From the NCBI RefSeq assembly GCF_051014445.1, contig NW_027488420.1, positions 26,164 through 90,163 on the forward strand: a DNA stretch of 64,000 nucleotides, in the 5' to 3' direction. Each line of letters begins with the position of its first letter. Position 1 is the stretch's first letter. This stretch comes from Colletes latitarsis. Lineage: Eukaryota > Arthropoda > Insecta > Hymenoptera > Colletidae. The translations under genes and the position numbers were made by a program. Positions 25,743 through 36,367 of this stretch are shown in pieces. The notes under the pieces were generated by a model. That model saw only the letters and a list, made by a program, of their open reading frames with translations. It searched no databases and had not been told where the DNA came from.

Positions 25743-27505
25743 AAGTATGGGAAGAATGCGAAAGTATGAGCCAGATGGTTGCAACTACCAGACCTAACAC
25801 AAACCTAACCGGTGTGACCCTCTAAAATATTGATCGAAACCGAGTTGAATCGACTGTTTCAGTCTGTTACCACATTACTACGTGATACCAACCAGAAAAA
25901 AACACAGGATCTGGCCAACAAGTATGGGAAGGATGTGAAAGTATGAGCCAGATGATTTCAAACACCAGGGCTAACACAAACCTAACCGGTGGGATCGTCT
26001 AAAATATTGATCGATTCCAGGTTTAATTGACAGTTTCATTCTGGTACCACATTACTACGTGATACAAACCAGAAAAATCCCAGGATCTGGCCAACAAGTA
26101 TGCGCAAAATGCGAAAATAGGAGCCAGATGATTGCAACTACCAGGACTAACACAAACCTAACCGGTGTGACCCTCTAAAATATTGATCGAAACCAAGTTG
26201 AATTGACTGTTTCAGTCTGTTACCACATTACTACATGATACCAACCAGAAAAAAACACAGGATCTGGCCAACAAGTATGGGAACAATGTGAAAGTATGAG
26301 CCAGCTGATTGCAAATACCAGGCCTAACACAAACCTATCCGGTGTGATCCCCTAAAATATTGATCGAATCCAGGTTTAGTTGACTGTTTCATTCTGGTAC
26401 CATATTACTACGTGATCCAAACCAGAAAAAGCCTAGGATCTGGCCAACAAGCATGCGAGAAATGGGAAAGTATGAGCCAGATGATAGCAAATACAAGACC
26501 TGGCACAAGCCTAAACGGTGCTATCCTTTAAAATATTGATCGAAACCAAGCAGAATTGACTGTTTCAGTGTGGTACCTCATTACTACGAGATCCAAACCA
26601 GAAAAAGTCCTGGATCTGGCCAACAAGTATGCGAAGAGTGCGAAAGTATGAGACAGATGATTGCAAATACCAGAACTAACACAAACCTAATCGGTGTGAT
26701 CGTCTAAAATATTGATCGAATCCAGGTTTAATTGACAGCTTCATTTTGGTACCACATTACTACGTGATACAAACCAGAAAAATCCCAGGATCTGGCCAAG
26801 AAGTATGCGAAAAGTGCGAAAGTATGTGCCAGATGATTGCAAATTCCAGACCTAACACAAACCTAAACGGTGTTATCCATTAAAATATTGATCAGGGCTA
26901 CGTTTAATTGACTGTTTCAGTATGCTACCACATTACTACGAGATCCAAACCAGAAAAAGACCAGGATCTGGCCAACAAGTGTGCGATGAATGCGAAAGTA
27001 TGAGCCAGATGATTGCAAACACCAGGCCTAACACAAACCTATCCGGTGTGATCCCCTAAAATATTGATCGAATCCAGGTTTAGTTGACTGTTTCATTCTG
27101 GTACCATATTACTACGTGATACCAACCAGAAAAAAACACAGGATCTGGCCAACAATTATGGGAAGGATGTGAAAGTATGAGCCAGATGATTTCAAACACC
27201 AGGGCTAACACAAACCTAACCGGTGGGATCGTCTAAAATATTGATCGATTCCAGGTTTAATTGACAGTTTCATTCTGGTACCACATTACTACGTGATACA
27301 AACCAGAAGAATCCCATGATCTGGCCAACAAGTATGCGCAAAATGCGAAAGTAGGAGCCAGATGATTGCAACTACCAGGACTAACACAAACCTAACCGGT
27401 GTGACCCTCTAAAATATTGATCGAAACCAAGTTGAATTGACTGTTTCAGTCTGTTACCACATTACTACATGATACCAACCAGAAAAAGACCAGGATCTGG
27501 CCAAC
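25743..27505 (+). repeat. 10-mer HOR of 1,763 bp, copy 2
   Basis: Unit anchored at aagtatgggaagaatgcg and the ccgagttgaatcgactg monomer. Inside it the ggaaggatgtgaaag monomer appears at 25,920 and 27,156, seven monomers apart, with three monomers from there to the next unit. The unit is therefore built as 7+3. Confidence 0.8.
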
Positions 27506-29268
27506 AAGTATGGGAAGAATGCGAAAGTATGAGCCAGATGGTTGCAACTACCAGACCTAACACAAACCTAACCGGTGTGACCCTCTAAAATATTGATCGA
27601 AACCGAGTTGAATCGACTGTTTCAGTCTGTTACCACATTACTACGTGATACCAACCAGAAAAAAACACAGGATCTGGCCAACAAGTATGGGAAGGATGTG
27701 AAAGTATGAGCCAGATGATTTCAAACACCAGGGCTAACACAAACCTAACCGGTGGGATCGTCTAAAATATTGATCGATTCCAGGTTTAATTGACAGTTTC
27801 ATTCTGGTACCACATTACTACGTGATACAAACCAGAAAAATCCCAGGATCTGGCCAACAAGTATGCGCAAAATGCGAAAATAGGAGCCAGATGATTGCAA
27901 CTACCAGGACTAACACAAACCTAACCGGTGTGACCCTCTAAAATATTGATCGAAACCAAGTTGAATTGACTGTTTCAGTCTGTTACCACATTACTACATG
28001 ATACCAACCAGAAAAAAACACAGGATCTGGCCAACAAGTATGGGAACAATGTGAAAGTATGAGCCAGATGATTGCAAATACCAGGCCTAACACAAACCTA
28101 TCCGGTGTGATCCCCTAAAATATTGATCGAATCCAGGTTTAGTTGACTGTTTCATTCTGGTACCATATTACTACGTGATCCAAACCAGAAAAAGCCTAGG
28201 ATCTGGCCAACAAGCATGCGAGAAATGGGAAAGTATGAGCCAGATGATAGCAAATACAAGACCTGGCACAAGCCTAAACGGTGCTATCCTTTAAAATATT
28301 GATCGAAACCAAGCAGAATTGACTGTTTCAGTGTGGTACCTCATTACTACGAGATCCAAACCAGAAAAAGTCCTGGATCTGGCCAACAAGTATGCGAAGA
28401 GTGCGAAAGTATGAGACAGATGATTGCAAATACCAGAACTAACACAAACCTAATCGGTGTGATCGTCTAAAATATTGATCGAATCCAGGTTTAATTGACA
28501 GCTTCATTTTGGTACCACATTACTACGTGATACAAACCAGAAAAATCCCAGGATCTGGCCAAGAAGTATGCGAAAAGTGCGAAAGTATGTGCCAGATGAT
28601 TGCAAATTCCAGACCTAACACAAACCTAAACGGTGTTATCCATTAAAATATTGATCAGGGCCACGTTTAATTGACTGTTTCAGTATGCTACCACATTACT
28701 ACGAGATCCAAACCAGAAAAAGACCAGGATCTGGCCAACAAGTGTGCGATGAATGCGAAAGTATGAGCCAGATGATTGCAAACACCAGGCCTAACACAAA
28801 CCTATCCGGTGTGATCCCTTAAAATATTGATCGAATCCAGGTTTAGTTGACTGTTTCATTCTGGTACCATATTACTACGTGATACCAACCAGAAAAAAAC
28901 ACAGGATCTGGCCAACAAGTATGGGAAGGATGTGAAAGTATGAGCCAGATGATTTCAAACACCAGGGCTAACACAAACCTAACCGGTGGGATCGTCTAAA
29001 ATATTGATCGATTCCAGGTTTAATTGACAGTTTCATTCTGGTACCACATTACTACGTGATACAAACCAGAAGAATCCCATGATCTGGCCAACAAGTATGC
29101 GCAAAATGCGAAAGTAGGAGCCAGATGATTGCAACTACCAGGACTAACACAAACCTAACCGGTGTGACCCTCTAAAATATTGATCGAAACCAAGTTGAAT
29201 TGACTGTTTCAGTCTGTTACCACATTACTACATGATACCAACCAGAAAAAAACACAGGATCTGGCCAA
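27506..29268 (+). repeat. 10-mer HOR of 1,763 bp, copy 3
   Basis: Tandem copy of 25,743-27,505; ggaaggatgtgaaag anchors lie at 27,683 and 28,917. By eye the two units differ at few positions (one example is ccaacaattatggg in copy 2 against ccaacaagtatggg here). At the right edge the sequence keeps aaaaaaacacaggatctgg and gaatgtgaaag instead of closing as the previous unit did. Confidence 0.8.
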
Positions 29269-29999
29269 CAAGTATGGGAAGAATGTGAAAGTATGAGCCA
29301 GATGATTGCAAATACCAGGCCTAACACAAACCTATCCGGTGTGATCCCCTAAAATATTGATCGAATCCAGGTTTAGTTGACTGTTTCATTCTGGTACCAT
29401 ATTACTACGTGATACCAACCAGAAAAAAACACAGGATCTGGCCAACAAGTATGGGAAGGATGTGAAAGTATGAGCCAGATGATTTCAAACACCAGGGCTA
29501 ACACAAACCTAACCGGTGGGATCGTCTAAAATATTGATCGATTCCAGGTTTAATTGACAGTTTCATTCTGGTACCACATTACTACGTGATACAAACCAGA
29601 AGAATCCCAGGATCTGGCCAACAAGTATGCGCAAAATGCGAAAGTAGGAGCCAGATGATTGCAACTACCAGGACTAACACAAACCTAACCGGTGTGACCC
29701 TCTAAAATATTGATCGAAACCAAGTTGAATTGACTGTTTCAGTCTGTTACCACATTACTACATGATACCAACCAGAAAAAAACACAGGATCTGGCCAACA
29801 AGTATGGGAAGAATGTGAAAGTATGAGCCAGATGATTGCAAATACCAGGCCTAACACAAACCTATCCGGTGTGATCCCCTAAAATATTGATCGAATCCAG
29901 GTTTAGTTGACTGTTTCATTCTGGTACCATATTACTACGTGATCCAAACCAGAAAAAGCCTAGGATCTGGCCAACAAGCATGCGAGAAATGGGAAAGTA
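29269..29999 (+). repeat. Extra 3-mer (530 bp) and entry to the 11-mer trio
   Basis: The ggaaggatgtgaaag monomer recurs at 29,447, only 530 bp after 28,917. A three-monomer piece of the 10-mer has been repeated once more before the sequence rejoins, at about 29,880, the path seen at 23,541. It leads directly into the 1,936-bp units. Confidence 0.75.
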
Positions 30000-31935
30000 T
30001 GAGCCAGATGATAGCAAATACAAGACCTGGCACAAGCCTAAACGGTGCTATCCTTTAAAATATTGATCGAAACCAAGCAGAATTGACTGTTTCAGTGTGG
30101 TACCTCATTACTACGAGATCCAAACCAGAAAAAGTCCTGGATCTGGCCAACAAGTATGCGAAGAGTGCGAAAGTATGAGACAGATGATTGCAAATACCAG
30201 AACTAACACAAACCTAATCGGTGTGATCGTCTAAAATATTGATCGAATCCAGGTTTAATTGACAGTTTCATTTTGGTACCACATTACTACGTGATACAAA
30301 CCAGAAAAATCCCAGGATCTGGCCAACAAGTATGCGCAAAATGGGAAAGTAGGAGCCAGATGATTGCAACTACCAGGCCTAACACAAACCTAACCGGTGT
30401 GACCCTCTAAAATATTGATCGAAACCAAGTTGAATTGACTGTTTCAGTCTGTTACCACATTACTACGTGATACCAACCAGAAAAAAAGACAGGATCTGGC
30501 CAACAAGTATGGGAAGTATGTGAAAGTATGAGCCAGATGACTGCAAACACCAGGGCTAACACAAACCTAACCGGTGTGATCGTCTAAAATATTGATCGAA
30601 ACCAAGTTGAATTGACTGTTTCAGTGTGGTACCACTTTACTACGAGATCCAAACCAGAATAAGTCCAGGATCTGGCCAACAAGTATGCGAAGAGTGCGAA
30701 AGTATGTGCCAGATGATTGCAAATACCAGGGCTAACACAAACCTAATCGGTGTGATCCTCTAAAATATTGATCGAATCCAGGTTTAGTTGACTGTTTCAT
30801 TCTGGTACCATATTACTACGTGATCCACACTAGAAAAAGCCCAGGATCTGGCCAACAGGCATCTGAGAAATGCGAAAGTATGAGCCAGATGAGGGCAAAT
30901 CCCAGACCTAAACGTGAACTAACCTGTGTTATACTTTAAAATGTTGATCCAGGTCAGGTTCAATTGACTGTTTAGTATGGTTCCACATTACTACACAATC
31001 CCAACCAGAAAAAGCCCAGGATCTGGCCAACAAGTATGCGAAAAGTGCGAAAGTATGTGCCACATGGCTGCAAATACCAGACCGAGCACAAACCTAAACG
31101 GTGTTATCCTCTTAAATATTGATCGAAACCAATTTGAATTGGCTGTTTCAGCCTGTTACCGCATTACTGCGAGACCCAATCGAGAAGCAAACACAGGATC
31201 TGGCTTACAAGTATGGGAAGAATGCCAAAGTTTGAGCCAGATGATTGCAACTACCAGGCCTAACACAAACCTATCCGGCGTGATCTCCTAAAATATTGAT
31301 CGAATCCAGGTTTAGTTCACAGTTTCATTCTAGTACCATATTACTACGTGATCCAAACCAGAAAAAGCCTAGGATCTGGCCAACAGGCATCAGAGATATG
31401 GGAAAGTATGAGCCAGATCAGGGCAAATCCCAGACCTAAACATGAACTAACCGGTGTTATACCTTAAAATATTGATCCAGGTCAGGTTTAATTGACTGTT
31501 TAGTGTGGTACCACATTACTACACAATCCCAACCAGAAAAAGCCCAGGATCTGGCCAACATGCATGCGAGAAATGCGAAAGTATGTGCCAGATGACAGCA
31601 AATACCAGGTCTAACACAAACCTAATCGGTGTTATCCTCTAAAATATTGATCGAATACAGGTTTAATTGACAGTTTCATTCTGGTACCACATTACTACGT
31701 GATACAAACCAGAAAAATCCCAGGATCGGGCCAACAAGTATGCGAAAAGTGCGAAAGTATGTGCCAGATGATTGCAAATACCAGGCCTAACACAAACCTA
31801 ATCGGTGTGATCGTCTAAAATATTGATCGAATCCAGGTTTAACTGACAGTTTCATTCTGGTACCACATAACTACGTGATCGAAACCAGAAAGAGCCCAGG
31901 ATCTGGCCAAGAAGTATGCGAAAAGTGCGAAAGTA
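30000..31935 (+). repeat. 1,936-bp 11-mer HOR, tandem copy 1
   Basis: First of three tandem 11-monomer units. Anchors 1,936 bp apart are gtgctatcc at 30,045, 31,981 and 33,917, and the ggttccacattactacacaa monomer at about 30,977, 32,913 and 34,849. This copy differs from copies 2 and 3 at several shared sites (caaataccagaac against caaatatcagaac; gacagtttcattttggtacc against gacagattcattttggttcc). Copies 2 and 3 are thus each other's closest relatives. Confidence 0.9.
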
Positions 31936-33871
31936 TGAGCCAGATGATAGCAAATACAAGACCTGGCACAAGCCTAAACGGTGCTATCCTTTAAAATATT
32001 GATCGAAACCAAGCAGAATTGACTGTTTCAGTGTGGTACCTCATTACTACGAGATCCAAACCAGAAAAAGTCCTGGATCTGGCCAACAAGTATGCGAAGA
32101 GTGCGAAAGTATGAGACAGATGATTGCAAATATCAGAACTAACACAAACCTAATCGGTGTGATCGTCTAAAATATTGATCGAATCGAGGTTTAATTGACA
32201 GATTCATTTTGGTTCCACATTACTACGTGATACAAACCAGAAAAATCCCAGGATCTGGCCAACAAGTATGCGCAAAATGCGAAAGTAGGAGCCAGATGAT
32301 TGCAACTACCAGGCCTAACACAAACCTAACCGGTGTGACCCTCTAAAATATTGATCGAAACCAAGTTGAATTGACTGTTTCAGTCTGTTACCACATCACT
32401 ACGTGATACCAACCAGAAAAAAACACAGGATCTGGCCAACAAGTATGGGAAGTATGTGAAAGTATGAGCCAGATGACTGCAAACACCAGGGCTAACACAA
32501 ACCTAACCGGTGTGATCGTCTAAAATATTGATCGAAACCAAGTTGAATTGACTGTTTCAGTGTGGTACCACTTTACTACGAGATCCAAACCAGAATAAGT
32601 CCAGGATCTGGCCAACAAGTATGCGAAGAGTGCGAAAGTATGTGCCAGATGATTGCAAATACCAGGGCTAACACAAACCTAATCGGTGTGATCCTCTAAA
32701 ATATTGATCGAATCCAGGTTTAGTTGACTGTTTCATTCTGGTACCATATTACTACGTGATCCACACTAGAAAAAGCCCAGGATCTGGCCAACAGGCATCT
32801 GAGAAATGCGAAAGTATGAGCCAGATGAGGGCAAATCCCAGACCTAAACGTGAACTAACCTGTGTTATACTTTAAAATGTTGATCCAGGTCAGGTTCAAT
32901 TGACTGTTTAGTATGGTTCCACATTACTACACAATCCCAACCAGAAAAAGCCCAGGATCTGGCCAACAAGTATGCGAAAAGTGCGAAAGTATGTGCCACA
33001 TGGCTGCAAATACCAGACCGAGCACAAACCTAAACGGTGTTATCCTCTTAAATATTGATCGAAACCAATTTGAATTGGCTGTTTCAGCCTGTTACCGCAT
33101 TACTGCGAGACCCAATCGAGAAGCAAACACAGGATCTGGCTTACAAGTATGGGAAGAATGCCAAAGTTTGAGCCAGATGATTGCAACTACCAGGCCTAAC
33201 ACAAACCTATCCGGCGTGATCTCCTAAAATATTGATCGAATCCAGGTTTAGTTCACAGTTTCATTCTAGTACCATATTACTACGTGATCCAAACCAGAAA
33301 AAGCCTAGGATCTGGCCAACAGGCATCAGAGATATGGGAAAGTATGAGCCAGATCAGGGCAAATCCCAGACCTAAACATGAACTAACCGGTGTTATACCT
33401 TAAAATATTGATCCAGGTCAGGTTTAATTGACTGTTTAGTGTGGTACCACATTACTACACAATCCCAACCAGAAAAAGCCCAGGATCTGGCCAACATGCA
33501 TGCGAGAAATGCGAAAGTATGTGCCAGATGACAGCAAATACCAGGTCTAACACAAACCTAATCGGTGTTATCCTCTAAAATATTGATCGAATACAGGTTT
33601 AATTGACAGTTTCATTCTGGTACCACATTACTACGTGATACAAACCAGAAAAATCCCAGGATCGGGCCAACAAGTATGCGAAAAGTGCGAAAGTATGTGC
33701 CAGATGATTGCAAATACCAGGCCTAACACAAACCTAATCGGTGTGATCGTCTAAAATATTGATCGAATCCAGGTTTAACTGACAGTTTCATTCTGGTACC
33801 ACATAACTACGTGATCGAAACCAGAAAGAGCCCAGGATCTGGCCAAGAAGTATGCGAAAAGTGCGAAAGTA
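31936..33871 (+). repeat. 1,936-bp 11-mer HOR, tandem copy 2
   Basis: Reads identical to copy 3 over almost its whole length by eye, including the private bases listed under copy 1. That implies a very recent duplication of this unit or ongoing homogenisation. Confidence 0.9.
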
Positions 33872-35807
33872 TGAGCCAGATGATAGCAAATACAAGACCT
33901 GGCACAAGCCTAAACGGTGCTATCCTTTAAAATATTGATCGAAACCAAGCAGAATTGACTGTTTCAGTGTGGTACCTCATTACTACGAGATCCAAACCAG
34001 AAAAAGTCCTGGATCTGGCCAACAAGTATGCGAAGAGTGCGAAAGTATGAGACAGATGATTGCAAATATCAGAACTAACACAAACCTAATCGGTGTGATC
34101 GTCTAAAATATTGATCGAATCGAGGTTTAATTGACAGATTCATTTTGGTTCCACATTACTACGTGATACAAACCAGAAAAATCCCAGGATCTGGCCAACA
34201 AGTATGCGCAAAATGCGAAAGTAGGAGCCAGATGATTGCAACTACCAGGCCTAACACAAACCTAACCGGTGTGACCCTCTAAAATATTGATCGAAACCAA
34301 GTTGAATTGACTGTTTCAGTCTGTTACCACATCACTACGTGATACCAACCAGAAAAAAACACAGGATCTGGCCAACAAGTATGGGAAGTATGTGAAAGTA
34401 TGAGCCAGATGACTGCAAACACCAGGGCTAACACAAACCTAACCGGTGTGATCGTCTAAAATATTGATCGAAACCAAGTTGAATTGACTGTTTCAGTGTG
34501 GTACCACTTTACTACGAGATCCAAACCAGAATAAGTCCAGGATCTGGCCAACAAGTATGCGAAGAGTGCGAAAGTATGTGCCAGATGATTGCAAATACCA
34601 GGGCTAACACAAACCTAATCGGTGTGATCCTCTAAAATATTGATCGAATCCAGGTTTAGTTGACTGTTTCATTCTGGTACCATATTACTACGTGATCCAC
34701 ACTAGAAAAAGCCCAGGATCTGGCCAACAGGCATCTGAGAAATGCGAAAGTATGAGCCAGATGAGGGCAAATCCCAGACCTAAACGTGAACTAACCTGTG
34801 TTATACTTTAAAATGTTGATCCAGGTCAGGTTCAATTGACTGTTTAGTATGGTTCCACATTACTACACAATCCCAACCAGAAAAAGCCCAGGATCTGGCC
34901 AACAAGTATGCGAAAAGTGCGAAAGTATGTGCCACATGGCTGCAAATACCAGACCGAGCACAAACCTAAACGGTGTTATCCTCTTAAATATTGATCGAAA
35001 CCAATTTGAATTGGCTGTTTCAGCCTGTTACCGCATTACTGCGAGACCCAATCGAGAAGCAAACACAGGATCTGGCTTACAAGTATGGGAAGAATGCCAA
35101 AGTTTGAGCCAGATGATTGCAACTACCAGGCCTAACACAAACCTATCCGGCGTGATCTCCTAAAATATTGATCGAATCCAGGTTTAGTTCACAGTTTCAT
35201 TCTAGTACCATATTACTACGTGATCCAAACCAGAAAAAGCCTAGGATCTGGCCAACAGGCATCAGAGATATGGGAAAGTATGAGCCAGATCAGGGCAAAT
35301 CCCAGACCTAAACATGAACTAACCGGTGTTATACCTTAAAATATTGATCCAGGTCAGGTTTAATTGACTGTTTAGTGTGGTACCACATTACTACACAATC
35401 CCAACCAGAAAAAGCCCAGGATCTGGCCAACATGCATGCGAGAAATGCGAAAGTATGTGCCAGATGACAGCAAATACCAGGTCTAACACAAACCTAATCG
35501 GTGTTATCCTCTAAAATATTGATCGAATACAGGTTTAATTGACAGTTTCATTCTGGTACCACATTACTACGTGATACAAACCAGAAAAATCCCAGGATCG
35601 GGCCAACAAGTATGCGAAAAGTGCGAAAGTATGTGCCAGATGATTGCAAATACCAGGCCCAACACAAACCTAATCGGTGTGATCCTCCAAAATATTGATC
35701 GAATCCAGGTTTAACTGACAGTTTCATTCTGGTACCACATAACTACGTGATCGAAACCAGAAAGAGCCCAGGATCTGGCCAAGAAGTATGCGAAAAGTGC
35801 GAAAGTA
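33872..35807 (+). repeat. 1,936-bp 11-mer HOR, tandem copy 3
   Basis: Third unit. It differs from copy 2 in a short cluster at 35,660, 35,685 and 35,688, where it carries the bases typical of monomers at about 38,650 and 41,085. After 35,820 it leaves the 11-mer cycle (agcaaatcccagacctaaac instead of agcaaatacaagacctggc). Confidence 0.9.
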
Positions 35808-35998
35808 TGAGCCAGATGATAGCAAATCCCAGACCTAAACGTGAACTAACTGGCGTTATACTTTAAAATATTGATCCAGGTCAGGTTTAATTGACTGTTT
35901 AGTGTGGTACCACATTACTACACAATCCCAACCAGAAAATGCCCAGGATCTGGCAAACAAGCATGCGAGAAATGCGAAAGTATGAGGCAGATGTTTGC
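35808..35998 (+). repeat. Satellite flank left of the retroposon
   Basis: About one B-type monomer of the acacaatccc class with gttatactttaaaatattg. It matches the corresponding monomers at about 38,815-38,995 and 41,255-41,430, which identifies the insertion target as the last monomer of a 36-43 kb HOR unit. Confidence 0.8.
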
Positions 35999-36012
35999 AA
36001 GTACCATACCTA
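35999..36012 (+). repeat. Left target-site duplication (14 bp)
   Basis: aagtaccataccta here is repeated at 36,354-36,367 directly after the poly(A). Both copies carry accatacct, whereas the empty sister sites have accagacc. The shared private base supports a true duplication of one target. The right limit is ambiguous by a base. Confidence 0.85.
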
Positions 36013-36036
36013 GACTAAACGCGGCCCCGGGACGGA

Positions 36037-36071
36037 TAGCGGCGGGATGGAGTGGCCCCGTCCCGCCGCTA
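36037..36071. other. Retroposon stem-loop 1
   Basis: Arms TAGCGGCGGGA (36,037-36,047) and TCCCGCCGCTA (36,061-36,071) are perfectly complementary over 11 bp with a 13-nt loop. Confidence 0.85.
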
Positions 36072-36089
36072 TGAGGCAGTGTGTCTACT

Positions 36090-36110
36090 GGGGGGACCGA
36101 TTGTCCCCCC
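36090..36110. other. Retroposon stem-loop 2
   Basis: Arms GGGGGGAC (36,090-36,097) and GTCCCCCC (36,103-36,110) pair perfectly with a 5-nt loop. Confidence 0.85.
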
Positions 36111-36119
36111 GGGGGATGG

Positions 36120-36131
36120 GCGCGAAAGCGC
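36120..36131. other. Retroposon stem-loop 3, GAAA tetraloop
   Basis: GCGC-GAAA-GCGC: a 4-bp stem capped by a GNRA-type tetraloop, which in RNA is a stable fold and a common tertiary docking element. It is short, so chance cannot be excluded by itself. Confidence 0.6.
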
Positions 36132-36138
36132 GGGCACG

Positions 36139-36184
36139 GGGAGGATACCGGAAGAATGCTTCGAGCGATTCCCGGTATCCTCCC
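36139..36184. other. Retroposon stem-loop 4
   Basis: Arms gggaggataccgg (36,139-36,151) and ccggtatcctccc (36,172-36,184) pair perfectly over 13 bp. The loop can pair further, gaat with attc and gct with agc around tcg, leaving one bulged g, so the whole element can form a long hairpin. Confidence 0.85.
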
Positions 36185-36217
36185 AAAGCGTGCCGAAGGG
36201 TCACCGTGGGGTTTTTA

Positions 36218-36264
36218 GTGGGTAGGTCCCGCGCCTGTCGTTGTACGGGCGCGGGGAATCCCAC
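36218..36264. other. Retroposon stem-loop 5
   Basis: Outer arms gtggg (36,218-36,222) and cccac (36,260-36,264) and inner arms cccgcgcc (36,228-36,235) and ggcgcggg (36,248-36,255) pair perfectly, separated by a small internal loop. Confidence 0.8.
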
Positions 36265-36268
36265 ACAC

Positions 36269-36300
36269 CCCTCCCACCTCTCCCCAAGGAGGTGGGAGGG
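36269..36300. other. Retroposon stem-loop 6
   Basis: Arms ccctcccacctc (36,269-36,280) and gaggtgggaggg (36,289-36,300) form 12 perfect base pairs with an 8-nt loop. Confidence 0.85.
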
Positions 36301-36326
36301 AGTCTTTCGAAGATTTTCCCCACGAC

Positions 36327-36355
<29 letters not shown>
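36327..36355 (+). other. Poly(A) tail of the retroposon
   Basis: Twenty-nine uninterrupted A residues; the last one or two also belong to the target-site duplication. The absence of any substitution suggests a young insertion, although such tracts are also prone to sequencing-length error. Confidence 0.95.
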
Positions 36356-36358
<3 letters not shown>

Positions 36359-36367
36359 CCATACCTA
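36354..36367 (+). repeat. Right target-site duplication (14 bp)
   Basis: Second copy of aagtaccataccta; the satellite then resumes as acgcaatcctaaaaggtg, exactly as after the empty sites at 38,991-39,010 and 41,423-41,442. Confidence 0.85.

Larger units (their letters stand above)
36205..36324. other. Long-range closing stem at the retroposon 3' end
   Basis: cgtgggg (36,205-36,211) is complementary to ccccacg (36,318-36,324), two bases before the poly(A). It would enclose stem-loops 5 and 6 and a small tctt-tcg-aaga hairpin (36,303-36,313) in a multibranch structure. Such compact 3' folds are where LINE reverse transcriptases typically recognise their template; that function is inference here. 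Confidence 0.65.
36013..36355 (+). mobile_element. GC-rich poly(A) retroposon (5'-truncated LINE 3' end or SINE)
   Basis: About 343 bp unlike the satellite: GC-rich, full of perfect stem-loops, ending in 29 consecutive A residues and flanked by a 14-bp target-site duplication. These are hallmarks of target-primed reverse transcription by a non-LTR retrotransposon machinery. There is no recognisable reverse-transcriptase segment and no clear tRNA-type A or B box. The chain of hairpins next to the tail, the ggtttttagtgggta motif and the 14-bp duplication recall 3' UTRs of R1-clade LINEs from arthropods, but that family assignment is from memory and weak. The first bases (gactaaacgc) resemble satellite sequence and may be 5' junction filler. 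The open frame starting at 36,047 runs through the poly(A) into satellite and is not taken as a gene. Confidence 0.85.

Noticed and set aside
36013..36326. tRNA- or 5S-derived SINE head
   Set aside because: No convincing A box or B box promoter was found; gcttcgagcgattcc only loosely resembles a B box and lies in the loop of a stem-loop. A SINE is not excluded, only unsupported.
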